Shown: one piece after another, positions 12,073-24,109 of the stretch
Numbering within the stretch: position 1 is the first letter of the stretch
Layout: each line of letters begins with the position of its first letter
NCBI GenBank assembly: GCA_020746105.1
Contig: CM036617.1
Span: forward strand, 161,642,912 to 161,706,911
Length of the DNA stretch: 64,000 bases
Origin: Trogon surrucura
Lineage: Eukaryota > Chordata > Aves > Trogoniformes > Trogonidae
Direction: 5' to 3'
Position numbers and translations under genes: made by a program
The notes under the pieces: generated by a model
The model's input: only the letters and a program-made list of their open reading frames with translations
Told to the model about the DNA's origin: nothing
Database searches by the model: none

Positions 12073-14563
12073 CACACTACAGCCTTGTTCCCATGCCTCC
12101 AGAGTCAATAGGCGTTTCATCACTGATTTTATCTTTTAAAAAAATCTTTACCTTGTAAGGTATATTATAGGCAGTAAAATGATGTAGAGTCTGATCGTGT
12201 TTGCAGTAAAGTCAATCCACAATGCTTGTGGATTTTGGTGGCATGGGGTTAACTCATTGTAACTACATTTGCAGGGAGGTGAGGACTGTGAAACACACCT
12301 AGCTTATACCTGCCCTGGCATAGACATAGACACAGAATCTAGATTGGCGTCCTAAGCCATGTGGGAAATCACTAGACACTGACTTACCAACTCGTGAAAG
12401 CAAAGCACGTCCTGGCACCTCTCATGATGTTGGTCTTTCTAGGAGTGACCCATGCACGCTCAGGCATCTCTGCCCAGAATCATTTCTTAGCTGTAAAACT
12501 GCAGGCTAAAACCATCCAACATAAAAGAAGACATCGTACGTCAAAACGTGACAATCTTTGGACGTCCAACTCATCAGTTACTGGAGTGGGTACCAGCCCT
12601 TTCCACTGATCTCTCATGGTAAAGGAGACTATTGTGGGGGTTTTTTTCCCCCCACCTCTGGCCTGTGCAGTGCTGTAGTCAAAGATAAATGCAAGTTATC
12701 TGAATGTGTTCACTTCTAATTTGAAAAATGCCAACTTTAACTGCTTTTCATATACTAAACTCATTTTATATATTTAAACCTGCTTTCTATTTTGCTTTCT
12801 ACCATTGATGTGTTGCAGCAGGTATGAGCATGACATAGAAATACAAGAAACAAAAGCCTCAAAGGGGCTGGTGCTTCTGGCTAGTTTGGTTTGTTGGTGT
12901 CATTCTCATCTTGATGTTCTTCACTTGCCCTACCCCTGGTAGTTCCCAACATCTCTCACCTGAGGCTTGTTCCTTTTTGCGTTGCTGTTAAGGAGAATTG
13001 TGTGCAATGGCTTTTTTTTTCTTTTTCCAGAGGGTGTGTTTATAAATGTTCATGTACACTAAATCAGCTCTTCTCAAGAACAGAGCGTTTGGTCTGAAAG
13101 TGGAGTTTGAGCTTGTGAAGAAGCAGCTGGACCAAAAACATTGGAGAACAGCAGTACTTGCCACTAGCTAAATGTAGCTGGGGAGAGAAAAACATCTAAT
13201 GGAAATAATTCCATTGTTCTTACCTCTTTTCAAAACTCGTGAGGCCAAATCTGACCCAGTAATATTTTTGTGAACTTCCAATAGAAATATTGATGCATCA
13301 GGAAGGCATGGACTGACAGTCAACGACTCATCAGTCTTATTTTATGGACTGCCTCTCAGCTCTTCTAATTAAATATTTATTGCTTGGAAATGCTGTCCTA
13401 GTGCGTCCTTGCTGATTAATTATGATCCCCCACCTTGGCTCTGAAACCTCTCCTGCAAGTCAAATGCAGAAAACTGCTGCTCCTTACCCAGGCAAATGTT
13501 CCACCAGCTCCCCAAGCTTGTGGAGGGTGCATTGTGCCCCTGAAGTGCCGGCCACTGGGTCCTGCTCAGGTCCACTGTCAGCCGCAAAGAAGCGATGGCA
13601 GCTTCTGCCTGGAGAAGAAGACCTTCTTCTTCATCAGCGCTCAGACTCTCAACCTGCAAACTCAGTGAAACCCATTGAATTTGGAAGAGGGCAAACCTTC
13701 TTTTGGTATGAACTAGAGCAATGGCATTTAATTAAAAAAAAAAACACAACACACAAGCAAAAAAGAACCCACACGGCTCCTCCAGCTCCACTGATACCTT
13801 CCCATGTGGGCCTAGGTCACGTGTAACTAAAGTCCACATAGATTAGATCTGCCACTTTTCCCTGATCAGGACAAGTAGATACCTAAACAAGTTTAGTTTG
13901 ATGTGACTTGTCTTTCCTAAAATCTCTTTGCATTTTTGCCTTCTTCCATTTCTGAATCTCGATTATTATTTCCACCAATATCTGTTTTGGAAAGTCGTAC
14001 ATGATAGAAGTCAGACTAATGAACTGTATCTTCTAAATGATTTTTGCCCCAGCTCAAGATCTACCTCCAAGTCTTTAAAACTCTTTCAGTCATCTAAGTG
14101 CTGGCACAATCTCCCCTACTTCTCCTATGTTAACATGGGGAAGATATGCATAACCTTAAACTGTCAGTACACACAGGTTCTCCAGCTGTTCAACATCAAA
14201 TTAAGTTTTCACAGAAACTGAACATGATGCAGTTTAAGACTTTCTCTACTTCCAGCCTTAAATTTGTGTGTATTGTGAAATAGCCTTTGCTTAGTATTGC
14301 CATTGTGTCAGTAATTAGCAAATGTAGGAAAAATGCTCATCTGTTTCATTTACTTGAGTATCTCAGATCAATAGCAAGAGTGTCTGGGTTTTTTTTAGAA
14401 TTTCCTATGCAAAAATGTCATCAATTATTGACCAAAGCTGACTAGATTTCATTGAAGATCTAACTTCCTACAGCAAGATACGGTATCCCTAAAAGTTAAA
14501 GGTACATTCTTTCTTTAAAAAGTTTCTTAAAAAAACGTTGTGTAGTTTTTAATTATGGTATGA
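12073..14563. other. Non-coding, nothing recognised
   Basis: AT-rich. A perfect small inverted repeat (GTGGGGG, T7, CCCCCCAC) lies at 12634-12655, and a short A run at about 13734-13744. No gene is seen. Confidence 0.5.
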
Positions 14564-15022
14564 AATCATAGAATCATAGAATGTTAGGTGTTGGAAAGGA
14601 CCTCTAGAGATCGTCTAGTCCAACCCCCCTACCAGAGCAGGATCCCCTAAGGCAGCCACACAGGAACGCATCCAGGTGGGTTTTGAAAGTCTCCAGAGAA
14701 GGAGACTCCACAACCCCTCTGGGCAGCCTGTGCCAGTGCTCTGGCACTCTCAAAGCAAGAAAGTTCCTCCTCATGTTGTGGTGGATCTTCCTATGTTCCA
14801 GCTTACATCCGTTATTCCTTGTCCTATTACTGGGCACCACTGTGAAGAGACTGGCACCTTCCTCTTGACCCCCATTCCTCAGATATTTATATACATTAAT
14901 AAGATCCCCTCTCAGCCTTCTCTTTTCAAGACTAATCAGCCCCAGTTCTCTCAGTCTCTCTTCATAGGAGAGATGTTTGAGTCCCTTGATCATCCTCCTA
15001 GCTCTCTGTTGGACTCTCTTCT
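14564..15022 (-). mobile_element. CR1 LINE copy, 3' portion of ORF2 plus tail
   Basis: In + coordinates the element starts with inverted octamers ('catagaatcatagaatg') and runs back into ORF2. The minus strand encodes a nearly intact C-terminal ORF2 piece: RVQQRARRMIKGLKHLSYEE, then the LGLISLEKRRLRGDLI block, then NMRRNFLALRVPEHWHRLPR. It is 5'-truncated upstream of 15022. The frame is still open over about 140 codons, so this copy is less decayed than its neighbours. Confidence 0.92.
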
Positions 15023-16323
15023 GTCTCAGATGGATCCAGTGGTAAAGCCTAAAAGAATGTAAGCTTGAAATGTGAGTTGCAGTGCTTTCACAGGCAGAGA
15101 GCTCTAACAAGAGTACCAGAAGTGTGCAGGACAACATGCTACACCAATGGGCCTGCAAGACTTGAACAGAAAGCTATCTGCATCACCATCCCTAAGGACT
15201 GCTCTGCACCTCTGCTGGGGGGCAGAAATGAGGACATTCACCCCTGTGCCAAGGACTAATAGTCCCCAAATCCAGATTGTCTTTCGAAGAAGAAGTGGGG
15301 TGGGATTAATTTCAAGGCTGGAGGTTTCTATCCCGCAGTGAACCTCACCCAGGCTAACAAAGAGGTTGTGAGAATCCTCAGTCCGCCGGGGCCGTGCCAG
15401 GACCAGGGCTGCTGAGGGAAACAGAGATGTTGGCTGGATTGGGTCTTAGACCTTGCATCACCTTTCAGCAAGCAGCTTCCAGTATTTATTTTAAAGCTCT
15501 GTTGGCTCACTTTAAGCCATGCCTGTCACGAGCATTATGTTCAAATGCAGGCTAAAATGACTTAGAGACACGTTTAGAAGGACTGTGAACCCTGTCAGAA
15601 TTGATAAGCATGGCCTCGCTTTGTTATTTTCACATGCTCAATTTATTGAATATATGCAGAGAATGAATTGAAAACAAAGTGCAATATTTGTGTGACATAT
15701 TTAAATTATATATCAGTAGCCTTAGACACTGTGGTTAGCTGTTAAATAAATCATTGTAAACAGACCGATTGAGAATGATCTATTTCTGTATTTACATTTG
15801 TGACCTAAGAGAGGAAATGGAAGCTTTTCATGGAGGGAAAAAAAAAATCCATCCATCATAGGGTCCTCCACCTAAGGTGTCCAGTGCTAGTAAAATGGTA
15901 TTTTAAAGCATAGTACTAAATGGGTTTCCAGCTTCAACTAGGAGTGGAAGGCAGTCAAGTTTCTTTGCATTCCTCTTTGAGTTTTATATGATGCATCTTT
16001 TCATTTGCAGAGAAATGTAAGCGCAGTTTGTTGGCTGTTGTTTTTTTTTTTCTTTTAAGAAAATTGTTTTCCGTTAATTAAATTGGAATTCATCCCTTTG
16101 AGTCTCACCTGCCGCAGAGCTCAGCAGGAAGCAAGAGGCAGTCCTGCTGGCCCTGGAAACAGCAGCAATGCTCCAATTAATTGCAGTTGGCCCAGAAAAA
16201 ATGGCATTTCTCACCAAGGCCTCACAGATTCAACACATGCACTCACATCTTCATGCTGTTCTTTTTATATCTGCAGCTCCTAGAGTCATGAGATTGCTAT
16301 TGCATTTCAGTTGTCCTTTTCAG

Positions 16324-16341
16324 AAAAAAAAAAAAAAAAAA
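16324..16341. repeat. Poly-A run (A18)
   Basis: Eighteen consecutive A on the + strand. There is no recognisable retroposed gene upstream of it. Confidence 0.8.
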
Positions 16342-19300
16342 GAGGGGAGAGTTTCTACATCTACTTGTGGATGAGATGGAAAAAGGGGATCCCTAAGACT
16401 CAGACATGAGAAGGTGAGCAAAGACATCTCAGGCTAGTACAGTGAAGCCATCTCACAAGTGCTTCTTTGATTGTTTGCCTCATAATTTTGAGAGGCTAGA
16501 GGCTGGTTATACTGCAGCAAGATCAGGCCCTGTCATTCAGAGCTCAAAGGTCAGTTGTGCAGGTGACTTACAAAGGTGATCAGGAGTTAAATGCACACCT
16601 GAAATGTATCATCCTCAGGCATGTGGCTGATGTGAGACCACCCTTCCTTGAATATCCTACTCCAGGGTCTGTTTGGGCAAAACATTGTGTCTAACCCAGA
16701 ATGTCTTAAGGTGAGACCTGATACAGCAAAGCTGAGGCAATTTTTGGGATCCTACCCTGCTTTTCAGTAATTGCATAATTTAGCTAATTTACATCTCAGT
16801 TGCATTGAGAAAAGTAAAACTCAAGTTTCACTTTCTTCTGCTGCGTTTCTGGTTAAGGTTCCCATCTATATCCCTTAGTGAAGCGCTGTAACAGCTGCAG
16901 CAAGTTGTCCGAGGAAGTCCTTGGCTTTGGGGGTTACTTTTCTAGGGGAATGTATACATAGAAGAAACATTTTTATTGCTTAAAGAAGAAAATCTTAACT
17001 TTCCGAGTGCTTGATTTACACACACTAGTGCCTGATCTCAAGCAATGAACCTTCTAGCCTTCAGGAGGTGAGCGGTCAGTGTCTTTTGGCATTCGTGGTA
17101 AACCCTTTGGAAACCACTATATAAAATGTGAATACTTGAAGATACCATCTGTCTATGATTGGGCATTTTTAAATCAAGAACAGAAAAAGCTTCCTGCATT
17201 TCCGTATTGCTGTCATGAAAAAGCCTGGCCACAAAGGCAAAGAAAAAAATCAACACTGAAAAACCATCACAGGCTTGCTGTTCCCTCTGTATAAATATGC
17301 TGACTTACATCAGCTGAGATCTGAACCTGTGTGGGAGACCTGAGAAGCTTTATCTAATCGTCAGGAATAGGTCCTCCTATATTAATACCTTGTAAAAAGG
17401 GGGTCAAGCTGTTCTTTAGAAGGAAGAAAAATTGCTCAGCTCTGCATGTGAATGATGGATCTGTTACACTCGTGCAACTTCACTAAAGATTCTCCTGGCA
17501 AGAAAAATGTTCTGGGAAACTATCCCTAAAACATCCAACACTGCCAATAGTGTCAGCCATGCAAACACCACTTCTGTGTGTGTCACCATGTGTAAAGCCG
17601 GTGTGCTAAATGTTTAACTGAATGTTTCTGCTATTCCCCTCTCACCCTGAGAGCTGTTTGCATTAGCAAACAAAGTCTAATGTTTATGTACACAGTCACC
17701 CACTCTGTCTTCCTCTGTCATTTAGCTTTTATTCTGGAGAATTATTCTCTCCAGTGATGTGAGGCTGCTCAACTGCTGTAATTGCTCCACCGAGGGATCC
17801 TGCCTCTCAAAAGACAGCTGTACCAGTGGGGCCAGAAGATAAAAGCTGGGTTGGTGCACTTTAATTGATACCAAAAGTTCTTTTAATCAAAAGCAAAAGA
17901 CTCTGCCACGGTCTCTCTGTGACTGCAAGAGACACAGATGAGGGCAGAAAGCAGGTCTCTCACTCCATCTGAAATTTAACCTGAGTAGAACTAGAATTGC
18001 CTTTACAGGAGAGGAAAAAAAATACAGTTAGGCACTTACTTAGCATCCACACAGTGCTCGTGAATGGAGGCGTCCACAGTGGCTCATGCAGGTGGGTGCT
18101 GTGTTTGTTCCTGGAGGCAAAGCTATGGCACGGAGGCAAGAGGTTTCTTCAAGGCTGGAGAGACTTTGGAGTAGAAATGGGGAGAGAAATTACACTTTGT
18201 AATGCCATAGAGTCCCCTGGAGCCCTGTGTGTGGTACCAAGGAACATGCGAGACATGGATTGAAGCTCCAAGAATTTTCTCCCCTCTCTGGCTGTTAAAG
18301 TCAGTACTGTTGTTAAAATAGAATCTTTCCAATCATCCTTCTCTTTGCTCCTACAAACCACAATAGTAGAAGTGGCAGGAATTGCTTTTCACTGCCTTTG
18401 AGTTTCTAGAAAACTTTATCCGTTCTCTTGAATGCCTACCCAGTCTTTTGTTGCCTTCAAATTATTTTCCGGAGGGGCACGCTTCACTGAGGCTGCGGCA
18501 TGCACCACGTATAGTCTTGTGCACAAATGTAATAGTGATGGGACATATTTTAAGACTCGGTGGATAGAAGGAGCAGGAGAGGTGTGTGTGTATGTAAGAA
18601 AACCTGCAGAATATGTCAACTGTTCCTAGCTGAGTTAGGGCTGTTTGCAGGGAAGTGGAATGAGGCACATTGTGCTGAGGAACATGGGGCATGGGTAAGG
18701 GATCACTTGTCAGATTTGGCTGGGAAAGTCTCACCTTGGTGTGGCCGGCCATGAACAGATGATGAACCTGCCACAGAGACCTTCATGCAACCCAACAGCA
18801 GGCAAGAAGCCACGAAGAGGAAAAATCTTTGATTTGAGAACGGTGCCAAATGTGGGTTGATGTCTGCACAGTCTTTGGGCCTACCTTCCTTCAGTCTGGT
18901 TTTTGGGTGTGCCGCAGGTGGTGGGGACCAACCTGATGGCGACTTGGGTTGTGGCAAGAGCAGTCTCGTCCCCCGGTGAGAAGTCCCCCCAAGGCAAAGT
19001 CCCGGTGGATACAAGCACGATTAGTTTTCAGTGATGGGGGCCCCACGGGGTGGCAGAGTGCTGGGTGGTCCTTGGTGGTCAGCAAGGTGACCGCACCTGC
19101 CCAGCAGTGGAAACCAGCTCTGTTGGAGCTGGGCAGTTTTGCCACCAAATGCAGCAGAGCTGGGGTTTCAGCACTGGCGGTACCACACAAAGGAGCGTGC
19201 GGCTTTCCTGCATGGGCTCAGTTGCTCTTGGAGATGGGTGTCCTACCCCGGTTTAGAGTAAAAATTTGGGGACTTGGAGACAGCAGACAAAGCACAGAGC

Positions 19301-20356
19301 CATGGTGAAACAGAGCTCTGTTCTTCTGTCTTTACACAAACAAAAGTTCCATTGAAAGCAGTAAGACATTGAGTCCTCTGATTGAAATATATATATATAA
19401 ATACATATAAAAATTTGATGTATTACAGTTTCAGCTCTGTGCTTTCCCTTGATTTTAATTTTCTCTGTGGAGTTCAGATACAGAGCGTTCCTTCACAGCT
19501 TATTTTCAAAGCCTTTTTTCTGACTTTCATATTTAAACTTATTTAAGGCCCTTAGATTTTTCTCCCAGCTGTGGAAGGCAAAGACAGAGAGAGACACACA
19601 GAGATAGAAAAGTCAAAGACTCTCTTACAATACTGGAACCTTTAAAAAGCATCCTTGAAATATAGAAAAGACCCACAATAAATAATGCTTCAATTTTTCA
19701 AAGGAAGATATCTTCCTGAGTGAAGCCTTTTCCCATTTTAAGAATATGAAATAATTAAAGTGTGTGTGCGTGCATAATTGTGCTTTGTCTCTACACCTGC
19801 AAGTATTGTTTGTCTTTTTTCTGACTTCTGCTCCTATTTTACCTCCTTTAGGTTACCAGTCAGGTACTGTTTCACAAGCAGGTGCCCTTGGAAAGGAGAA
19901 ATGCCTGAGCTCATGCCAGAATCACTGTCCTGGTTCTTCAGCAAAACCAAGTTTCCAACACGTGCAGCACGTGTTGTGCCCAGGTGGGTGACTATGTCAA
20001 GGCTCAAGGTGTTGCTCTCCAGGGTTTTGTTTCCATCCTTCCCTCCTTCCCTGTAGCTGATGTGGCTGCTTCGAATTTCCTTTGCTTGTCATTGGGGGAA
20101 AACAACCAGGTTTGTGTGTTCAAGCAGGCTTCTGCAGAAACAAGCAATATGTGTTCGGGTGCCTCTCAGACATCTGAGCACCCCTTGGGTGACCGAAGCT
20201 CTCGTTAATGGGGCTGCAGTCCTGGTTTCAGCCCACCCCTATGCAGGTCTGAGGACGCCAAGAAGTGGGTGCTTATTGAGCACAGCTAGCAGAGGCAGCT
20301 TGCAGATGCAGCAGCTTGTGCAGCAGTTTTGGGGCTCTACTTTGAGATCTGAGATT

Positions 20357-20378
20357 GGGGAGGGGGTGGGGGCTGGGG
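20357..20378 (+). other. Strong G-quadruplex motif, intergenic
   Basis: Four G runs of 4, 5, 5 and 4 with loops of 1, 1 and 2 nt. Short loops like these are the most stable quadruplex class in general. There is no promoter or CpG island nearby. Confidence 0.6.
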
Positions 20379-22910
20379 TGTGCTCCTGGCAACCTTCAGA
20401 GGACTGTGGGGTGTGGACAGCAGCTGGGGGTTGTGACCACTAGCAAGTCCTGGCAGCTGCTCTAAAATGCTGATTCACTGAAACTCTTTGCAGACATTTG
20501 CCTATATCAGTAACGATTTGCTCCAGAGTGATCAGTGATGAGAGTGCTCAGCCCTGACCTGTCCAGTGCAGACCACTTCACCCTCCAAACCCCAAGCCCA
20601 GGTAAGGATTTTACTTGCTGTCCTGAATTCTCAAGAGCTTTGAATGGGCCTGACCTCATCCTGGGCGGGGATGGGCAATGTGTGAAGCTACGCGTTTCTT
20701 TTCCCCACTGAAAAAGCAAAGTTTTCTTTATTTTGTTGGAGAAACAAAGTGAGATTTTTTTTCTATTGCAAAACTTGATTCCTTATATCATGTCTCCTGT
20801 ACTGTTCCTCCTCCAAAGCTCCTTTGTAGCTCTTCAGAGCGCTAGTTATGTTAATATTGCTGTCTGTGCTGGATTTGGAAGCTCAGAGACTAGAGAGGAA
20901 GACAGAGAAAGAGGCCACGTTCCCCCAGGACGGACACAAGGCGGGCTCACACTGGAGCCACTCAGCTTTACGGGATGGCTTCTCTCCTGAAATGCTTTTC
21001 AAATGCCAGCAGCTCTGTGCACTAGCTGTGGTAGGAGCAGCTGGGTTCACTCTTCCAAGAGTAAAGCAAGCTACTAGCAACCCTGGGGGATATCTCTTAA
21101 ATACTGAGGTGTTGGGAGTGTCAGTTGGACAACCTAGGGAGCATGCTGGTCATCCTGGAGGACCAGCTCAGATGCTGGTTGTTTACAGCCCCTCCTCACC
21201 CTGAATAACCAGGACATTTTCTTCCCATGGAGGAAACTGCTCTAGCTGAAGCTGAGAACGACAGCTTTCCACTTAGAAAGCTTTGAGCATCCCCAGGAGC
21301 TGCTTTGGGCCTCCTGCCAGCATCTGCGCAGCCTCCAGGTCATACGTTAGTGACTTTATTGGATGTCTTTCCCAAAGCTTGGGGGCATTGCCAGGGATGC
21401 TGTGTTTGTAAAACACTCTGGTAATGCAGCCGGGGAGGGTGATGAATTAATTTCTTCCTCCTTTATTTTCTCTGGATGAAGCATTTATTTGTGCAGCATA
21501 ATTAGTGGGAGGGTGTGTGCAGGTGCCCACCATATGGAGCACACCCAATTAAGTCAGGAGACCAAAAAATGGGCTGAGAGGCTCATGCAGAGCATGAAGG
21601 GGAAGAGCGTGCTGGCTGGAAATAGCACCCCCAAAAAATCACCATTGCCACCTTGCTTGTAGGCAGCCATCCCCATGAAGGGGCTGTGGGGCACAGTGAC
21701 AGTAACTTGCAGCCTTGCCCAGAGCCTTCCTCAACTCACAGAAATGTGGCAGTGGTTTAACCCACTGCGTGAGGAGAGGTAGCGAAAAGAGATGCAGTAG
21801 TGGGCACCACAGAAGAGTGAAGGAGTTTGCCCTCGCTCGTGGAATGGACACCTTTTCCAGCCCCCTGTGTTGGGGCAGTGGAAGTTGGCTGCCTGTCACC
21901 ACCATTAAATTTTGATCCCACTGGGTAAATCCAGCAGAGTTTGAGAGAAACTCAGGAGTCACGAAGTTAATTACACAATCTCAGCAGATTGATGAAGCTG
22001 CTCATTAAATCAAATAGGTTGGCCCAGACAGGAGTCCACCAAGGGGACCACGATCGTAGCTCGATCCAGCCTGTGCTGGTCCAGCATCTTGCCCATGCAT
22101 ACGTCACCAGAAGCAGAGGGTAGGAGCTGATTGTATGTGAGACAATGAGATTTGCTGGGGAACAGAAGATGCAAATCTTTAGAAATACGGGCTCTGTTAA
22201 TTTCACTGCTTCATAAATGAGGATGGGAGAGAAGGAGGAAGAGGAGTCATTACTAGGACGCTTGTGGTTATTAGGGCAAACCCACTAGAGCTATGAAATT
22301 AATATGTTTAAGTGTGCTAAGCCTCTGGATGTTCTTAATCAGAAGTCAGGGTTTTTTACTATCAGATCTTGCTATATTGTTAAACAGTAATTAGAGAGGC
22401 ACGGCTAGAGCTCAGGGTCACCAACCATGTGACTAGGACTGTATGTGATCAGAAGCTCATCAGGTAAAAGCTGAAAAAGTAGAAAGGAAATCTCTGACAG
22501 GCCAAAAGAAAGTATTTCCAGAGCCCAGAAAGGGAGATAAGCTGAATGTTCTTCCTTATGTATGAAATACATCTCTCCAGATAGATTTTTGAGAGGGTTT
22601 ACTCTGAAGGGGCTGCTGTGACTTTTTCTTAAACATGTCAGAGAGGCTCTTCTGTGATGGTACTTACATTTCCACTCCTTTTTGTGACAGTTGCAGATTC
22701 TCAACAATGCTTGTTATGAAGTCTTGTTTTCAAGTGCATTTGGAAAACAAAAATAATGTAGAGCCACTCTTAGCCATTTTTTCTATGGGGACTTGATAGA
22801 TTTTCAGCATCTCTTGAGCAACTTAAGTATTTTCTATATAAAAATAACACAGACCCAGTTCCTAAATCAGAGTCTGAGATATGCCATTGAAGGGACCAAT
22901 GACTTGTTTC

Positions 22911-22935
22911 TTTTTTTTTTTTTTTTTTTTTTTTT
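22911..22935. repeat. Poly-T run (T25)
   Basis: Twenty-five consecutive T on the + strand. No adjacent element is recognisable. Confidence 0.85.
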
Positions 22936-24056
22936 AAACAAGTAAATGTGTCCTGCTGCTGCAAATACAGATCATTCAGCTATGTAGGACAGGGATCCCA
23001 CTTGGCTCTTTGAGATGGTGCTTGGTCACAAGAGGGTGATGGTCCACACAAGCGGTGCTGAACTCTTGGCTCTGGTGGGAAGGCTGTTACCGGTGCTCAT
23101 TTACAGCTGCGAGCTGCCTTATGGACTATTAGACACACAGTGACTTTAAAATAGAGGAGGGATCTGAGCTGTAATTTTCCACTAGGGATGCAGCTCTTTT
23201 CCCACATCGCTTTAAGTTGAGATCATTCATAATCATTCATGTAGCAGCACACAGGGGCTCCGTTTGAAATTGGGCTCACCTGGATGCACTGTCACACAGC
23301 CTCATATTAAAGGCGTTCTCTGCCTTGAGAAACTTCTCCCATAAATGTATAAGGTGAAGAATGAGGAGGGGAAGGAAGGGCCCGTCGTGTAGCTGGGGAG
23401 CCTGGGCACCGGAGGCAGGGACGGCAGTAGGGAAGTCCCAGGTCCCAACCTGACATCTCTGCTGGTGTTGCCCTCCCGCAGAGCCCCCATCTGGTTGTGG
23501 TTATCTGCTCGTGGCAGACACAGGAGCTCTTGCTCAGCCCCTTGCCAGTGGAATATTGTTCTTTCTGCAGTGCTTTGGTGCTCAGACAGAAAGGGACAAC
23601 TTGCAAACCGGAGAGTGTCTCTTTCCTTTCACTGACAAACGTGCCTGCTCAGCTGATGGCGCTTGCTTCCCTCAGTCAGTCCAAAGCAACATACAATGCT
23701 GTGCCAAACTCTGCCAAAACATTGCACGCCTGCCAGGCGTTATAATTAGAAGTAATCAAGCCCTGGAGGGATTTTGCTGCCTGCAGCACAGCATGCTGCA
23801 GAAGACACTGGTATCCAGGCCAGCTCCACATTTGGGGCACTGCTATGCTGCCAGTGCAGCCAAAGTTAACTCTTGAGCGTAGTGTTGTCCAGGCAGTGAT
23901 ATTGCTGTGGGACTGGGCAAGCAGGTGGTGAATCCAGCTGGTTGTGTAAATGCAGTACACGATGCACTGGATTTGACATCTTGCCAAAATGCCTGATGTG
24001 AGACTCTATGGGCACGTTTTGGTGGGTGAAAGTAGTGTGTGTAGGAAGCATTGTGG

Positions 24057-24109
24057 TCATAGAACCGTTCAGGTTGGAAAAGACCTTTAAGATCAATGAG
24101 TACAACCAT
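24057..24109 (-). mobile_element. Short CR1 tail
   Basis: 'tcatagaaccgttcaggttgg' followed by 'aaaagacctttaagatcaat' is the inverted CR1 3' terminus, about 53 bases. Confidence 0.8.

Larger units (their letters stand above)
15023..24056. other. CR1-free non-coding interval
   Basis: About 9 kb without a recognisable CR1 copy or exon. It holds an A18 run (16324-16341), a TA-rich patch (about 19388-19415), a dense G-run cluster (20357-20378) and a T25 run (22911-22935). A notably AT-rich stretch around 15590-15830 could be a conserved non-coding element. 18900-19300 is somewhat GC-rich without coding signal. Confidence 0.5.

Noticed and set aside
18900..19320. GC-richer patch with open frames as a gene or second CpG island
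   Set aside because: CpG content is modest and no frame resembles a protein.
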